DNA from: Cephalotrichum gorgonifer
Lineage: Eukaryota > Ascomycota > Sordariomycetes > Microascales > Microascaceae
Direction of reading: 5' to 3'
DNA: 64,000 bases
Assembly (NCBI GenBank): GCA_900312665.1
Contig: ONZQ02000019.1
Location: 469,952 to 533,951, forward strand
Of the stretch, positions 33,959 to 45,888 are shown piece after piece (the first letter of the stretch is position 1; every line of letters starts with the position of its first letter). A program made the translations under genes and the position numbers. Below the pieces are notes generated by a model, which was not told the origin of the DNA, made no database searches, and saw nothing but the letters and a program-made list of their open reading frames with translations.

Positions 33959-35580
33959 GGTAACGTCGTTCGTGCTGGGTTGCTGTGAGAAAGGGCGGGC
34001 ACGTGGGATGAATACGCCCAAGCTCAGGGGCGGTCGTGGCGTGAGGCAATCTGATCGGCGAGCTGGGAAGCCTACGTACTTGGTGAGTGAGAGAGGTCAT
34101 CTAACACCGGGATTGGGTGGGGATATAGGCCGTGGTTATATCTAGTCAACAACGCCCTGTCAACCATCAGATCGGGCCGCGAGCGTATCTCGGCACGCGT
34201 AGAAGCGATATTGTCCTGTACGGAAACCTCGGGATCTGGCGTCCACGGCATGAAGGTCGGCATTCGTACATAAGTTGGCATCCATCCGGATCCAGATATT
34301 CCATGGACCTTCCCCAAGATTCCAGGTGAAAGTTAATAAGGGGAACGGGTGCCCATGGGTATGAATGGGAGGGGATGGTATACGAGTTCCCAAACAGCCA
34401 TACCCACTGTCCAATATCCTTCCCCCCCTTTTCTGGGTCTTGCAGACTCGGTTGCATCGAGGGCGTGGGATGGGATGGATGCACCGCCGCGGCAGCGCAT
34501 ACTCGTATGGCACGGGGATTGCGCTTGTTATACCGCAGCGCACCCTCTCGCTTCCTGTGAGAGAGTAGTCCGTTTATCAACCGGATCAGGCGGCCGTCAA
34601 ACGTCAAGATTGTGCCATATTCAATATATCGAGCGTCCCCCAAAAGATCCAGGGATGACGGCCAAGACGGCTCCCCCATCACACACATAATTTCACAGGC
34701 AACCACGGCCGCATTTTGTCATTCTCCAGTCCACCCCTCCTCTGTCCAACATCATGCGGCCTATTCCGAGCCGAATAAACAGGGATTAATAGAGCCCTAG
34801 ATCCAGGAAACGGGGAATGTTGACGGGACCGAAGTGTGCATCATCGCGTCTCGCTTAGGATAAGGTAGGCACGTGAACGAGAGAATATCGGTCGTGTTGG
34901 TGTGAGCACAATATTGAAGACCTCCCATTCGGTTCGGGGTTCGGAACGCGGGATGTCCAGGAGGGCCACTGCCCAGGCTAATATAGTCATATAGTCCATA
35001 TACAGAGGCCCCCCAAGAGTGATGATTGGAAGGGGGGTGAGAAATTGCACGCTGATAGGAGACTGATGATAGAGGAGACAACTTGTGAGGTCGGGTCCGG
35101 TACTTGAGATCCGATGTCCGATGCTCGATTATGCTTGATGATTGCCATTAGAGATAGATTCACTCAACGTTGGTGCTGCTTAAGAGTGAGTCCCTCGTCG
35201 AAATTTATTAAGGCTCCCTCTAATACGAGGTTCAGCCAGAGTGGGAGGGAGGACTTCACCACCACATACTCAACCTCAACCCAACCTCAATTCAACCTAG
35301 TCTTCTAAACCTCGCACTCTCACTAGCGTCTTATTCCGTCACGACACAGCAGTACGCGTATGATCAATCATTGCCTTAGAATCATCGATATCTTCTAGGC
35401 TATTCGACCCCCCGTTGTTCTTATCTTTATGGTATCACTTCTGCCCGTTAATCTCGAGTCAGTTTTCCCTCTCTCTCTCTCTCCACCTCTCTCTATGTGT
35501 AAACGCGACACGGAACCACCTCGCGTCATAAATCCCGGTTCCGTCCACCTCCCCAGAGCCCACGAGATATATCGTCGCCT
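33959..35580. other. 1.6 kb region without a recognised gene
   Basis: The left part is the promoter of the AA9 gene. Open frames at 34160-34706 overlap on both strands and match no family I know. A (CT)n tract lies at about 35468-35484. Low-GC patches (35250-35400) look like ordinary intergenic DNA. Confidence 0.4.
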
Positions 35581-36399
35581 TCATGACCCAGAACACGGCC
35601 CGACTCCCCCAATACTCTCCGGCCTGTTGTCGACCTCGTTGAAGATGATATCCGGGCGGCCGTTGGGACAATCGCCATCCGCGTCCTCGCCATTGTACCC
35701 CAGTATCAGGGTGCAGTCCGGGATCGGGCTCTTTTGAGGGACGTAGAGCCAGGCGTTGCACTCATTGGCGGTTTTGTAGCAGTATCCGCAGCACTTCTCT
35801 GCGCTACCGGCGGCCTTGAGATCAAAGTCCCAGCCGATGCCGTCTCTGATGCCGACCCAGTCAACGCTTGGCTTGAACTTGTCTTGCTCGCAGCCATGGG
35901 CTCCGGTGGCCTATATCGTATCATTAGCTTCCGCCTGAACGCCGGCAAGGGGGGGTTCGGGACTTACGGTGGGGATGTTGGATGTGGTAGAATCAGTAAG
36001 TGAAGCAGACAGAGTAGGGAAGATACCACTGCTTCTCGTCTCGGTAGACCGACCGGCCTTGTCACCGACCAGAGGGAGTGAGATGCCGATGGCCAAGATG
36101 ACGCACACGGCGACACCTAGGGCAATGCCCAACAAGACCTTTCGCTTTATATTACGAACCTTGGTCCAGATACCCCCGGGGCCTGCGCCCTTTTCCTCCA
36201 CAGCGCCCTGGGAGGGTCCGTCACCCGGGCGTTGGTAGGCCACATCCGGCTCGATGGGGGCGAAGACCTCGGGGTCTGTGCCGATGCTCACCTGAGGCGC
36301 GGTGTTGGGGTCGAACTCGACATATTGTGACTGGGAATCTTTGTCCGTCGGGCCGTTCGTCTGGGGATCCGGCATATCTGCTAGTCGAGAAGATATCAT
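35581..36399 (-). CDS. Type II membrane protein with Cys-rich PAN/apple-like ectodomain
   Basis: Model: exons 36399-35968 and 35910-35581, giving 253 residues; both splice sites are consensus (GTAAGT, ATATAG). Residues 1-87 are polar and Pro-rich and end in the basic stretch KVRNIKRK. Residues ~88-111 form one transmembrane helix (LLGIALGVAVCVILAIGISL). A Ser/Thr-rich stalk follows, then a ~100-residue domain with eight cysteines (GCEQDKF, EKCCGYCYKT, NECNAWLYV, DCTLILGY, DGDCPNG). That domain ends at GVGPCSGS. The positive charges before the helix suggest a cytoplasmic N-terminus and an outer or secretory-side Cys-rich domain. The pattern resembles PAN/apple-like folds that bind sugars or proteins. 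The exact family is not certain. Confidence 0.75.
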
Positions 36400-37461
36400 G
36401 GCGTCAGACACGCCTTTGTAGAAATGAGGGAATGCGAGGGCTTTTCTTCAAGGGTCTAGATCTTGACCTTGACCTTACCTGTCTTGCCTTCCTCGAGGGG
36501 TTTGCAACTCCGTACAGGCAGATAGGAAAGAGACAGGGAAACAGGGACACTGAGTAGGCTGGTGACCTGAGTGCTGTTGATATGTGAATAAAAATGGACG
36601 TAGAGCGTGCCCCAGACACAATGCTGGATGCCTCAGTTCTGAGAAGGCTGTGGTCTCCGCTCGCTCATGATGGAGCACTCTCTCCCTTCTCACTTACTGT
36701 TACCAGCACTGGCGGTGGAAGGGTCGAGGGAGGGCAAGTGGTGAGTTGATGGATGGTGGCTTCCTGCTGGGGCTACATGGAAGTAGCACTAACAACTGGG
36801 GCATGGACAATAGCATGTCCGTCCTTCCTGTATATCATCCTACCCAGATACGAATCCATTGGAGATCAACCTGCCAGCTACTAGATTCAGACTTCTAAAA
36901 GGCAGAATGGTAGGCTGCTCCAGTGCACATGAACCATGGGTAGCTCCTTCCCGGGGGTGTGAGCTAGAACTCAACCTGCGCTACCAAAGACTGAAGAGTA
37001 CCATTCCAGCTTTTACTTCAGATAGGACAGCTTGTGTTTATTCATAATGTAATGGTAATAAAGAATAAAGAACTCAGGGTATAGATAACGAGGATCCCAT
37101 ATACTGTTGAAAACGCTGTCGGGGTGTCGGAAGGTGGCCGTTTTCTTCCTGCAAACCAAGTAGCATTGGCAGCAAACCTGTGAGGCACAAAGCTGCTAGA
37201 TGGAAACCAAGGAGAAGAGTAGTAGGATGGGCTTCGACACTAAAGCCATGGACGGGCCTGGATGGTATTCTTCGGCTTTCGGAAGGGGAAGGTGATTTAA
37301 ATGCGGCCATCCTTCGCCCGTGGATTACAGTCAAGGTGGTTGGCACATCGATCAAAAGCAGCACGATTGTAACGATAGCAGTACTCGAGAGAAAGTGTCT
37401 ATTACTCAACTGCACTCGACCTATATCATCATCTCTATCCATCCCGCATCCCGCATCTCCC
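36400..37461. other. 1.06 kb intergenic region
   Basis: This contains the promoter of the membrane-protein gene on the left and the 3' flank of the zuotin gene on the right. Open frames here are antisense or short, with no recognised family. Confidence 0.4.
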
Positions 37462-38878
37462 TTAAGCAAGGGTCTTGGCATCGCCGGCGGCGAGCTTGCC
37501 CTCGCCCGACAGCCTGCTGACCTCCGCGCTCCACACCGCCTTGATCTCATCAGCTAGCTTAAGACCGTTCAGCTTGCCGGCGAGGTCGGCGATGCCCTCG
37601 TTGTCGAGCTTCGACTGGACGAGGTCGACGTCGTTGAGGACGGCGTCTATCGTAGCCGCGTTCGGCTCCCCGCTGGCGAAGTAGTTCGCGTCCTTGACGG
37701 AACCCTTCAGGACACGCTTGTTCTTCTTGGCCGCATTCTTGGCCGCCTCCTTGGACTTCTTGTTGTTCTCGCGCTCGGCCTTGGCGGCCTCCTCCGCGGC
37801 CTTAGCGGCCGCCGCCTCCTCCTCCTTCTTCCGCTGGGCGTCCTCCTTGGCCTTCCTCTCGGCCTCCTCCTTCTCTAGCCTCTTCTTGTTCTTGGCCGCG
37901 TTGGCCTCCTTGCGGAAGGCCTTGATGCGCTCGTCGGCGGCCGAGCAGTCGTCCAGGATCTTCCTCAGGCGCGCGTTGTCCTCGGCCTTCTTCTTCCTGC
38001 GCGCGTTGGCGTTCTTGCGCTCCTGGTGGCGCTTGTGGTCACGGTTCTCGTTGTCATCCGGCACGTCCTCGTCGAGGTACTCGAACGACCTCCAGCTGTC
38101 GAAGTTGTACCAGAAGTTGTAGAAGTTCTCGACCTCGTCCTTGGTCGAGTTGGCGTCGCCGAACGCGGGGACGGGGTGGACCTTGGAGAAGCGGCCCTCG
38201 GCCTTGAAGACGTTGCCCCAGAGCTTGTAGAAGTTGCCCTTGGCGAGCTGCTTCTTGGACGGCGGGTCGACCTCGGCGGCCTCGTCGACGGAGTCGAACT
38301 GGCGGCGCTTGACGGGGTCCAGGAGAACCTCGGTCGCCTTCTGGATGCACTTGAAGAAGTTGTCGTCCTCAGTGCGGCCGGCAGCCGCCTTCTTGTCGGG
38401 GTGGTGCTTCAGGACCTTCTTGCGGTGGGCGCGCTTGATCTGCTCCTCGGTCGCCTTGTACCTGTACTTGCTAAGGCCGAGCACCTGGTAATGGTCCTGG
38501 GCCTAGACGGAGAGAAGAAAGTACGTTAGCTTGCCTGACCGCATAAAGGCGGGGCGACATTTGAAAGGGAACTCGGCGACAAACCTTCCAGTCCTTGGCC
38601 TCACGCTGGAGCATCAGGGGATCCTCGTCCTCGCTCGCCTCGCTGATCTCACCCTCCTCAACCTTCTTGGCGTTCTCCTGGGCCTGGATGCGGTCATCCT
38701 CGGAGAAGGTGCGCTTGTGCCTCGCACGGCGGGCGTGGGCGAGGAAGTGAGGACCGACGGGCTCGATGGTCCGGAGGGTAGAGGCCGAGACGGGGCCGAC
38801 GGACTTGAAGTCCTTGTCCGCCTCCCAGCCGGCGGGCAGGGAGGGGAGGGCGAACTTTGCAACGGTGGCGGAGGACAT
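37462..38878 (-). CDS. zuo1: Zuotin (ribosome-associated J-domain protein)
   Basis: Model: exons 38878-38585 and 38502-37462, giving 444 residues. An N-terminal conserved stretch (LPSLPAGWEADKDF, VGPHFLAHARRARHKRTFSEDD) precedes the J-domain, whose first helix AQDHYQVLGLSKYRYKAT is rebuilt across the intron and whose HPD motif is in VLKHHPDKK. The zuotin homology domain follows (FDSVDEAAEVDPPSKK, FYKLWGNVF, FYNFWYNFDSWRSFEYLDED). A long Lys/Glu/Ala-rich charged helix and a C-terminal bundle complete the protein. Zuotin pairs with the atypical Hsp70 Ssz1 on the ribosome exit site and stimulates Ssb for co-translational folding. Length matches fungal orthologues. Confidence 0.95.
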
Positions 38879-39311
38879 TGTGTACTTCTTGATATGTCGG
38901 GTGTGTAGCGAATGTTGCTTAGAGTCCACGGGGAGAAATTTTGGAGGGGCAGGAAAAAAAGTTTGAGTGAGAAAGGGATGTGGGTCCGACAGCTCAACTG
39001 TGGATGGAGTATGTACCTATTAAAAAGAATACTTGGAATTAGGTGCACTCACACAATTAACTCAGGTACTCAGGTACAAGCGTAGGGGCTAACTAGATCC
39101 CGTCTTCGTCAGCAAATGCAGGCTCGGGCATTGGCCATGTGAAGTAAAGGCTTCCTAGAAATTGTTTTATCCCGACATCGAACGACGCCGTGATACATAA
39201 TTGCGCCGCAACCACACTCACTCGACCCTTCCTTCCTGAGCCCGAACCAACACGGTGTCCGGCTTCCATCTTTACCCACCCGGCGCCAACCAACAACACC
39301 GATCCTCCACA
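38879..39311. promoter_or_regulatory. Bidirectional promoter between zuo1 and mzm1
   Basis: The two starts are 433 bp apart and divergent. Near the zuo1 start there is a short A/T-rich stretch. Both genes are housekeeping. No defined operator was recognised. Confidence 0.4.
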
Positions 39312-39815
39312 ATGTCTCTCTCCGCCTACAGAACCCTATTCCGAGCTACGCGAATCGCCTTCCAAGGTGCGCAACCTGTTCCTCTCCCGCCCAAATCGCC
39401 GCTACTACTGGCCGCCGGGCTCTCAAACACATGCTAACCTATATTGTGCTGTCCTGCAGGTGATGAGCGAGTGCTCATGGAAGCCAGGAATCGGATCCGA
39501 CAGGAGTTCCGTGCTAGCCCGAAACTCGCCCCGACAGATGCCGAATTCCAAAAGCGCATGGAATATGCTCTGAGCGTCGCGTCGATATTACGGTCAAACG
39601 TGGTGCAGGGTGTCCCGCAAGAAGGGAAGAATCTTTACAGTATGGATAACCCCCTTATTCCCCGAACTGAACCCTACATGTACCTTGCTCGGATTGATTC
39701 TTACCTCAGTGCCACTTCACCTTCTGCAGAGTTGAGGATACACGAGCATACAGAGCGTGGGGATAACGACAGCATTAAAGCTCCTAAAGCCGGCGGCGGG
39801 TGCGGCTGCAGTTGA
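39312..39815 (+). CDS. mzm1: Mzm1 (LYRM7-type LYR assembly factor of complex III)
   Basis: Model: exons 39312-39366, 39460-39639 and 39730-39815, giving 106 residues. The start MSLSAYRTLFRATRIAFQGDERVLMEAR carries the AYRxLxRAxxxxF variant of the LYR motif. ASILRSNVVQGVPQEGKNLYKLRIHEHTERGDND is the Mzm1 signature, rebuilt across intron 2. The end GGGCGCS is cysteine-rich. In yeast Mzm1 stabilises the Rieske protein in the mitochondrial matrix before insertion into complex III. Small size and exon phases agree with the family. Confidence 0.9.
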
Positions 39816-40048
39816 TGCCGAGTAGCCGTCTTGCACGAATCCCCCCAATCGAACGATGATGTATGAATAATCTTGTCGTCAATCATGAGTGTACCATAAT
39901 ATACATGTACAGATAGTAAATACCGAACCAAGCCTGACGTTTGAGCATATTGCCCCTTGGCCCATCTTGATCCAACAGCTCTCCCGAACGCCATACTATG
40001 CAAGAACCATCTTCAAAGAACCCCGACGGCCGCCTGTAGCGACGTGCT

Positions 40049-41261
40049 TCAAGACCCTTCGAGACTCGCATACTTCGGTGCATCCTCCGTGCCGGGGGGA
40101 GGAGCGATTACAGGAGCGGCAGGAGCCTCGGCCTGCGATCCAGACCCGGGGGCGCCGGTGCGCTGGCCGCCTTTAGTCCTCGGTCCCACCACAGCACGTC
40201 GCGCATCCATAAGCATCTGCGACCTCTGTTCCCGGTTCATATTCCCGACCGCGGTCGGTACCTTCCAACGCACTCGCAGGGGACAGCCTGATATGATAGC
40301 CTTTCCCTGGCAGGCGAGCGCGGCCTTCTCAGCAGCTTCCCTGGTCTCGTAATTGACGAATGCGCAATGCGACATGTGCGAGCACACTAGACTCTTTATT
40401 TTGCCGTGAACCTTGAAGAAGTCGCGAATCTTGTATTCCGGCAGGTCGTCCTCCACGCCCGTCAGGAACAAGGACATGATGCTCTTGTCGTCCGGAGGTG
40501 CCCAGTCCTTGGGTGTGATAGGCGTATGTTGGATGTTTGCTGCATGCTTCGATCTGTTGCCGCGGCCCGCGCCCGCGCCCGCGCCTGCTGCTCTAGAGTC
40601 TCGCGTCCGTATCGGCCCCGGACCACCACGACCCGCGCCGACGGTGGCGTTTCCATGGGATCCGATGACCGCCCCAGATTCGTCAACCGTCGGCCCCTTC
40701 CTGAAGTATGGCTTGCTCGTCGCCAGGCGGCGCAGCAGATCCCTGGCTTTCTCATCGGTCTTCTCGTACTCCTCGACTCCGGCGCGACCTTCTTCGATAG
40801 CTCGCTCGTTGTTCTGCGCAAAGTATTCGCGGTTGACATCCGAGGTGGGGCCCGGCGCGACCATTTTCAAGGCGGCATCGCGGACGAGGAGAGGCAGGCC
40901 GAAGGAGAGATCGAGCATGCAGCACTGGCAGCAGTTCTTGAGTCGTGCGCAGGTCAAGCAGATGTTGGTTCTCCGTTTCCGGCCCTGGGCGCGGTCGGCG
41001 CTCCAACTGAAAATGGTGAAGGGTCGCGTGCACTATTGGAAGAAGCAGTCACAGTTAGTACGGGTAATCAACAGCTTGAATGAGCGTGCGCGAGTCTAGA
41101 GGGGGGATTTCCGAACATACCAGCTTGCACTCCGCGCCATGGTCCTCCTTGAGCATCTTGACATAGGGATTTTCGGGGAGGCAGTTCTCGCACACGGAGG
41201 GGAAGTCTGTCGTTTCCCATCCCGAGCGGTTAAGGTCCTGCTTGATCTGTGGAGGCGGCAT
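40049..41261 (-). CDS. slt11: Pre-mRNA splicing factor Slt11/Ecm2 (RBM22 family)
   Basis: Model: exons 41261-41121 and 41032-40049, giving 374 residues. The N-terminus has paired zinc-binding motifs: ENCLPENPYVKMLKEDHGAECKLCTRPF (joined across the intron), then RTNICLTCARLKNCCQCCMLDL. An RRM at about residues 240-310 contains SLFLTGVEDDLPEYKIRDFF and CAFVNYETREAAEKAA. A Gly/Ala/Arg-rich linker lies between, with a GAGAGAG run. The tail is Pro/Ala-rich. The family contacts U6 and the intron in the activated spliceosome. Confidence 0.93.
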
Positions 41262-42182
41262 CGTGATGGTGTTTGCTTCGACAGGGTGCGTGTGGCGTGT
41301 TTAGAGGATCCCGAGTCACACTTCTGATGGAATCTTGGTTTTCTATCGAAGCTGGGTGGCGTTGAAGACGTGTCGTTAATCTGGCGAAGATTAGCCGCGA
41401 CCAGAGCCGCCTCGTGCTAGCATATTAAAGTTGGATTACCTAATGCATGTCTGGAAACTCTGTATGCCAAGCTTCCTTCGTATTCGGGTTGCTGGACTCG
41501 AGTCTAGCCCAGAGCTGCATTAGTTGCCTTGTGCCTGCCTCCGGTCTCCGCAGTGGTAGTATTCAGATCACTAGACGATTCCATTCGATACTAGATCTAA
41601 GTTATCCCCTCGCTATGTGTGTCTGTGCTTCTCAAGACCCCTCCATCGTATTCGGGTTGATAGAGTTCCTCGATTAGACACCAGATCTGAGTTATCTGAT
41701 GCATGCATGTGAATGTAAAGCTCATTTCGTATTCGGGTTGCTGGATTGTTCCATTCGGATTGGGGGGATCGCTCCTCACATGCTTTAATTGGATAATAGT
41801 CCCAATTTTCCCGGGCCGGTGGGTTAGGGGGCCAAGAGAAGGGGTGTCCAAACGTACCAGTACATACCCTACACGTTTCCACACTGCCAAATTACTGTAT
41901 CGATACCAGATCCTGTCCCCGCCTATCAGTGGTCAATTGGTGTTAATCAAATAAAACGCCAAAAGGGGAAGAAAAAAGTCGTGGAGCACCCGAATACGCG
42001 AAAGCGCATGTGGACGGCGACGATCCAACCCAAAACCTCGAGCAAACTTGTTAAAAGGGTACCCCCGCCGTCTCTCCAGATTTCCCCATCTTCGCACCAC
42101 ACAACCAGACCATCCCTCACTCCTTTGTCCTTCAAGCACTAAACCTTCATATCCACCCCTTTTACCTTCATCCAACCTTACA
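41262..42182. other. Intergenic region with diverged tandem repeats upstream of erg6
   Basis: The segment at about 41430-41770 contains repeated blocks (listed separately). From 42040 on it is a CT/CCA-rich leader of erg6. No gene is seen. Confidence 0.5.
41430..41770. repeat. Diverged tandem repeat, unit ~80-170 bp
   Basis: CGTATTCGGGTTG occurs at about 41477, 41650 and 41727, each time preceded by a block like GTTATCTGATGCATG or GATTACCTAATGCATGTC and followed by CTGGAnT or a variant. AGATCTAAGTTAT and AGATCTGAGTTAT also recur. Order and spacing suggest two to three degraded copies of one unit. Confidence 0.6.
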
Positions 42183-43558
42183 ATGTCCTCAACCACGTCC
42201 AACCTCGAGAGGCAAGATCGCTCTCGCGATGCCGCTTTCAACAAGGCTCTGCATGGCAACAGCTCCAAGGCCACCGGTGGTGTCGCTGCCATGATGAAGA
42301 AGAACCGCGCCGCGCAGCAGGAAGCCTCCAACGAGTACTTCAAGCACTTTGAAAACAAGGCTGCGAAGGACGAGACCGCCGAGACCAGAGAAGTATGGGC
42401 CTAGCCACCGATCCTCAGGGCCGACACCATATTGACCTCCTTTTCTAGGCCCGCACTGCGGAATACGCCACCCTGACGAGGCAGTAAGTGATAATCCTAT
42501 GCAACAAGGCGTTCGACGCTGCTGCGACGCGTATATGTCGGAGGTAGTGAAACTAACATACCTGGTCCAGCTACTACAACCTCGCCACCGACCTCTACGA
42601 GTACGGATGGGGCCAGTCCTTCCACTTCTGCAAGTTTTCCTACGGCGAGGCCTTCTACCAGGCCATTGCCCGACACGAGCACTACCTCGCACACTGTATC
42701 GGAATTAAGGAGGGCATGAAGGTCCTCGACGTCGGCTGTGGTGTCGGTGGCCCGGCCCGTGAGATTGCCAAGTTCACCGGGTGCCATGTCACCGGTCTCA
42801 ACAACAACGACTACCAGATTGAGCGTGCGACCGTATACGCCCAGAAGGAGAAGCTTGCGGACCAGCTTGCCTTTGTCAAGGGCGACTTCATGGTATGTCC
42901 TTGGTTATACCCCAATGGCGCGGGTTACCCCGGCCGTACGGCGGTTTGGGAATTGTGTAGCTAACGTGCGTGTGCTGCGTAGCAAATGGACTTCCCCGAC
43001 AACTCGTTCGATGCCGTGTATGCCATCGAGGCCACCTGCCATGCTCCCAGCCTCGAGGGTATCTATAGCGAAATCTTCCGCGTCCTCAAGCCCGGCGGTG
43101 TGTTCGGCGTATACGAGTGGCTCATGACGGACGAGTATGACAACGACAACCTCCACCACCGTGAGATCCGCCTCGGAATCGAGCAGGGAGACGGCATCTC
43201 CAACATGTGCAAGGTCTCCGAGGGTCTTGCGGCGATGGACGCGGCCGGCTTCCAGATGATCATGCACAAGGACCTAGCGGCGAGCGACGACGACCTCCCG
43301 TGGTACTGGCCGATCTCTGGCCAGCTGGGCTACATCCAGTCGGTTGGTGACATCTTCAACATCGTCCGCATGACGAAGTGGGGTCGGGCCATCATGCACA
43401 ACCTTGCTGGTGCCATGGAGAAGATTGGCGTCATTCCGGTTGGCACGAAGAAGACGGCCGACAGCCTCGCGCATGCTGCCGACTGTCTTGTGGCGGGCGG
43501 CAGGGAACACTTGTTCACTCCCATGTATCTGATGGTTGGCAAGAAGCCTGAGAACTAG
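42183..43558 (+). CDS. erg6: Sterol 24-C-methyltransferase
   Basis: Model: exons 42183-42392, 42449-42483, 42571-42892 and 42983-43558, giving 380 residues. Typical Erg6 blocks are present: LTRHYYNLATDLYEYGWGQSFHF (rebuilt across intron 2), ARHEHYLAH, the SAM-binding LDVGCGVGGPAREIAKFTG, GLNNNDYQI, the YAIEATCHAPSLEGIYSEIFRVLKPGG stretch, and a C-terminal sterol-methyltransferase domain ending MYLMVGKKPEN. The enzyme methylates zymosterol or lanosterol at C-24 with S-adenosylmethionine in ergosterol synthesis, on lipid droplets and the ER. All catalytic regions look intact. Confidence 0.97.
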
Positions 43559-44644
43559 TTCGCGGACTAGCAGTAGCAGCAGTACCTGGCGTTTTTTTGA
43601 TCCGGTGAGGTCAAACGCTGCCATACGAACTCCCTCTGGTTGCTTAACTCAAGCGACGCGGAAGAAGGCTCGTGTCCTATCATACAAGGATGGCAGAAAA
43701 GGCCGAATTGTTCACCGGAGGCGGACCTAGAGACGGACATGTTTAGAGCTTCTCTTATATGTATTGCATAATAGTTGTATAATTAATGGTTTAGCCCGAT
43801 ATCGCAAAGAATATCTGTACCCACCCCGTTCTATAACGTAACCATGAAGATAGACCCCTCCACTAATGGAGGTGGATAAGCATACCATGGCACATATCGA
43901 TAAGCGTCAACTCGCCATGCTAGAAATTGTCTAGAAAGGGCCACTACCATGAAGATGGCCGCCCCGCCAGTGGCCGTCCGTTGACATCTAGTGTTAATAA
44001 CTTATGAATACACCGGCTACCCATGGGCGACCGTCGACCCGAAGAATTTAGTTTGTGTCTATTTGATAGTCTGAGCCTATTATCGCGCATATCGTTAGAG
44101 TACAAGTATGAAGACGAGATTATTCTGTATGGAGACTGGGCGGGTGGGCCTGTCCGGAATGCTCCGACATGACACCGTAGACGGGCTCGGGGAGTTAAGG
44201 GTTGATTAAGTATGGGTACTCGAGCACATGCGTATGGGTACTGCTAAAAGTAAGTACTGACAGGTACTCCACCGTTCTCGTACCCCTGGAAAATGGATCC
44301 TGGCCCGGAACCCCGATAATACTTCGTACTGTGTGATTTTTTCCCTCCCAGTCCCCAGCGAAAGCTGAAGCTGTTGAGCTCGCTAGACTTCAAAAAATTC
44401 CGCTCGTCACAAACTCCCATCAACCACCCTCCAGCCTCCACCCTCTCGCCAACCCCCGATCCTCCCTAATTGGAGATCATTCCGTCGCTTGCCACACCTT
44501 TCATAGACGTGCGCCTCTATCTTCCTGCTGTAATTCTCAACTCGGCGAGGGCTTCCGACAGAATCCGGCGCGGGCGCGTTTGTCCTTCCAGTCCCATCCA
44601 TATCCCATATATACCCGCCAACCCCCCTTCGACAACTATCCAAC
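43559..44644. other. 1.09 kb intergenic region between erg6 and pdb1
   Basis: The left half is AT-rich, fitting the erg6 3' UTR. The right half has TACTCGTA-type words near 44215 and 44265-44285 and then a CT-rich leader before pdb1. No gene is seen. Confidence 0.4.
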
Positions 44645-45888
44645 ATGTCGCGATACCTCCGACCCGCTAGCCGTCTGGCCGCCTCGGCGAGACTGGCCCC
44701 TACCTTCACGAAGACCGCCCCCGCCTTCGCCACCCGAGCGGCTCTACAGGCCAGGACCTACGCCACGGCCGGCACCAAGGACTACACTGTTCGCGAAGCC
44801 CTGAACGAGGCCCTCGCGGAGGAGCTCGAGCTCAACCCCAAGGTGTACATTATGGGTGAGGAGGTGGCTCAGTACAACGGTGCCTACAAGGTCACCAAGG
44901 GCCTACTCGACAGATTCGGTGAGAAGAGGGTCATCGATACCCCCATCACCGAGTCCGGATTCGCTGGATTGGCTGTCGGCTCTGCCCTCAGCGGCCTCCA
45001 CCCCGTGGTAAGTTCTCCCGCATCCGGTCCGATCCATCCGCTTGTTTTGCGGGGCTCTCGCGGTTTCCTAGCGTCCCCGGCCGCGGATCGAGGGGAGCAG
45101 TAGTAGTCTGACATATATGCCTCGTATAGTGTGAATTCATGACGTGGAACTTCGCCATGCAGGCCATCGATCAGATCGTCAACTCGGCGGCAAAGACGCT
45201 ATACATGTCCGGAGGTATCCAGCCCTGCAACATCACCTTCCGCGGCCCCAACGGCTTCGCCGCCGGTGTCGGTGCCCAGCACTCCCAGGACTACTCTGCC
45301 TGGTACGGTAGCGTTCCCGGCCTCAAGGTCGTCTCTCCCTGGAGCGCGGAGGACGCCAAGGGTCTCCTGAAGGCGGCGATCCGTGACCCCAACCCGGTCG
45401 TCGTCCTCGAGAACGAGCTCCTGTACAACCAGGTGTTCCCCATGTCGGAGGCCGCGCAGAAGGACGACTTCGTGCTGCCGATCGGCAAGGCCAAGATCGA
45501 GCGCGTAGGAAAGGACGTCACCTTCGTGTCCCTCTCCCGCACCGTCGGCCAGTGCATGACCGCGGCCGCGAACCTGAAGAAGAAGTACGGAATCGAGGCC
45601 GAGGTCATCAACCTGAGGTCGGTCAAGCCCCTTGACGTCGAGGCGATCATCAAGTCTGTCAAGAAGACCCGCCGTCTCATCGCCGTCGAGTCCGGCTTCC
45701 CCGCGTTCGGTGTCACCTCCGAGATTCTCGCCCTGACCATGGAGTACGCCTTCGACTACCTTGATGCCCCCGCCCAGAGGGTTACCGGTGCCGACGTCCC
45801 CACTGCCTACGCCCAGAAGCTGGAGGAGATGAGCTTCCCCACCGAGCAGCTGATTGAGGAGACTGCCGCCAAGCTTCTCCGCGTATAA
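44645..45888 (+). CDS. pdb1: Pyruvate dehydrogenase E1 component, beta subunit
   Basis: Model: exons 44645-45007 and 45130-45888, giving 373 residues. The N-terminus is a mitochondrial presequence (MSRYLRPASRLAASARLAPTF, no acidic residue for about 45 positions). The mature protein starts near KDYTVREALNEALAEELELNPKVYIMGEEVAQYNGAYKV. Thiamine diphosphate and subunit-contact motifs follow: DTPITESGFAGLAVG, EFMTWNFAMQAIDQI (joined across the intron), GAQHSQDYSAWYGSVPGLKVVSP and the C-terminal transketolase domain (VESGFPAFGVTSEI). With E1-alpha it decarboxylates pyruvate to acetyl groups in the mitochondrial matrix. Confidence 0.97.

Noticed and set aside
34160..34706. Possible gene of 127-179 codons between the AA9 and membrane-protein genes
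   Set aside because: Open frames exist on both strands with similar length, no splice structure and no recognised domain.
35706..36003. Open frames on both strands within the Cys-rich membrane-protein gene
   Set aside because: The spliced minus-strand model explains the region with consensus splice sites and an eight-cysteine pattern. The other frames have no such features.
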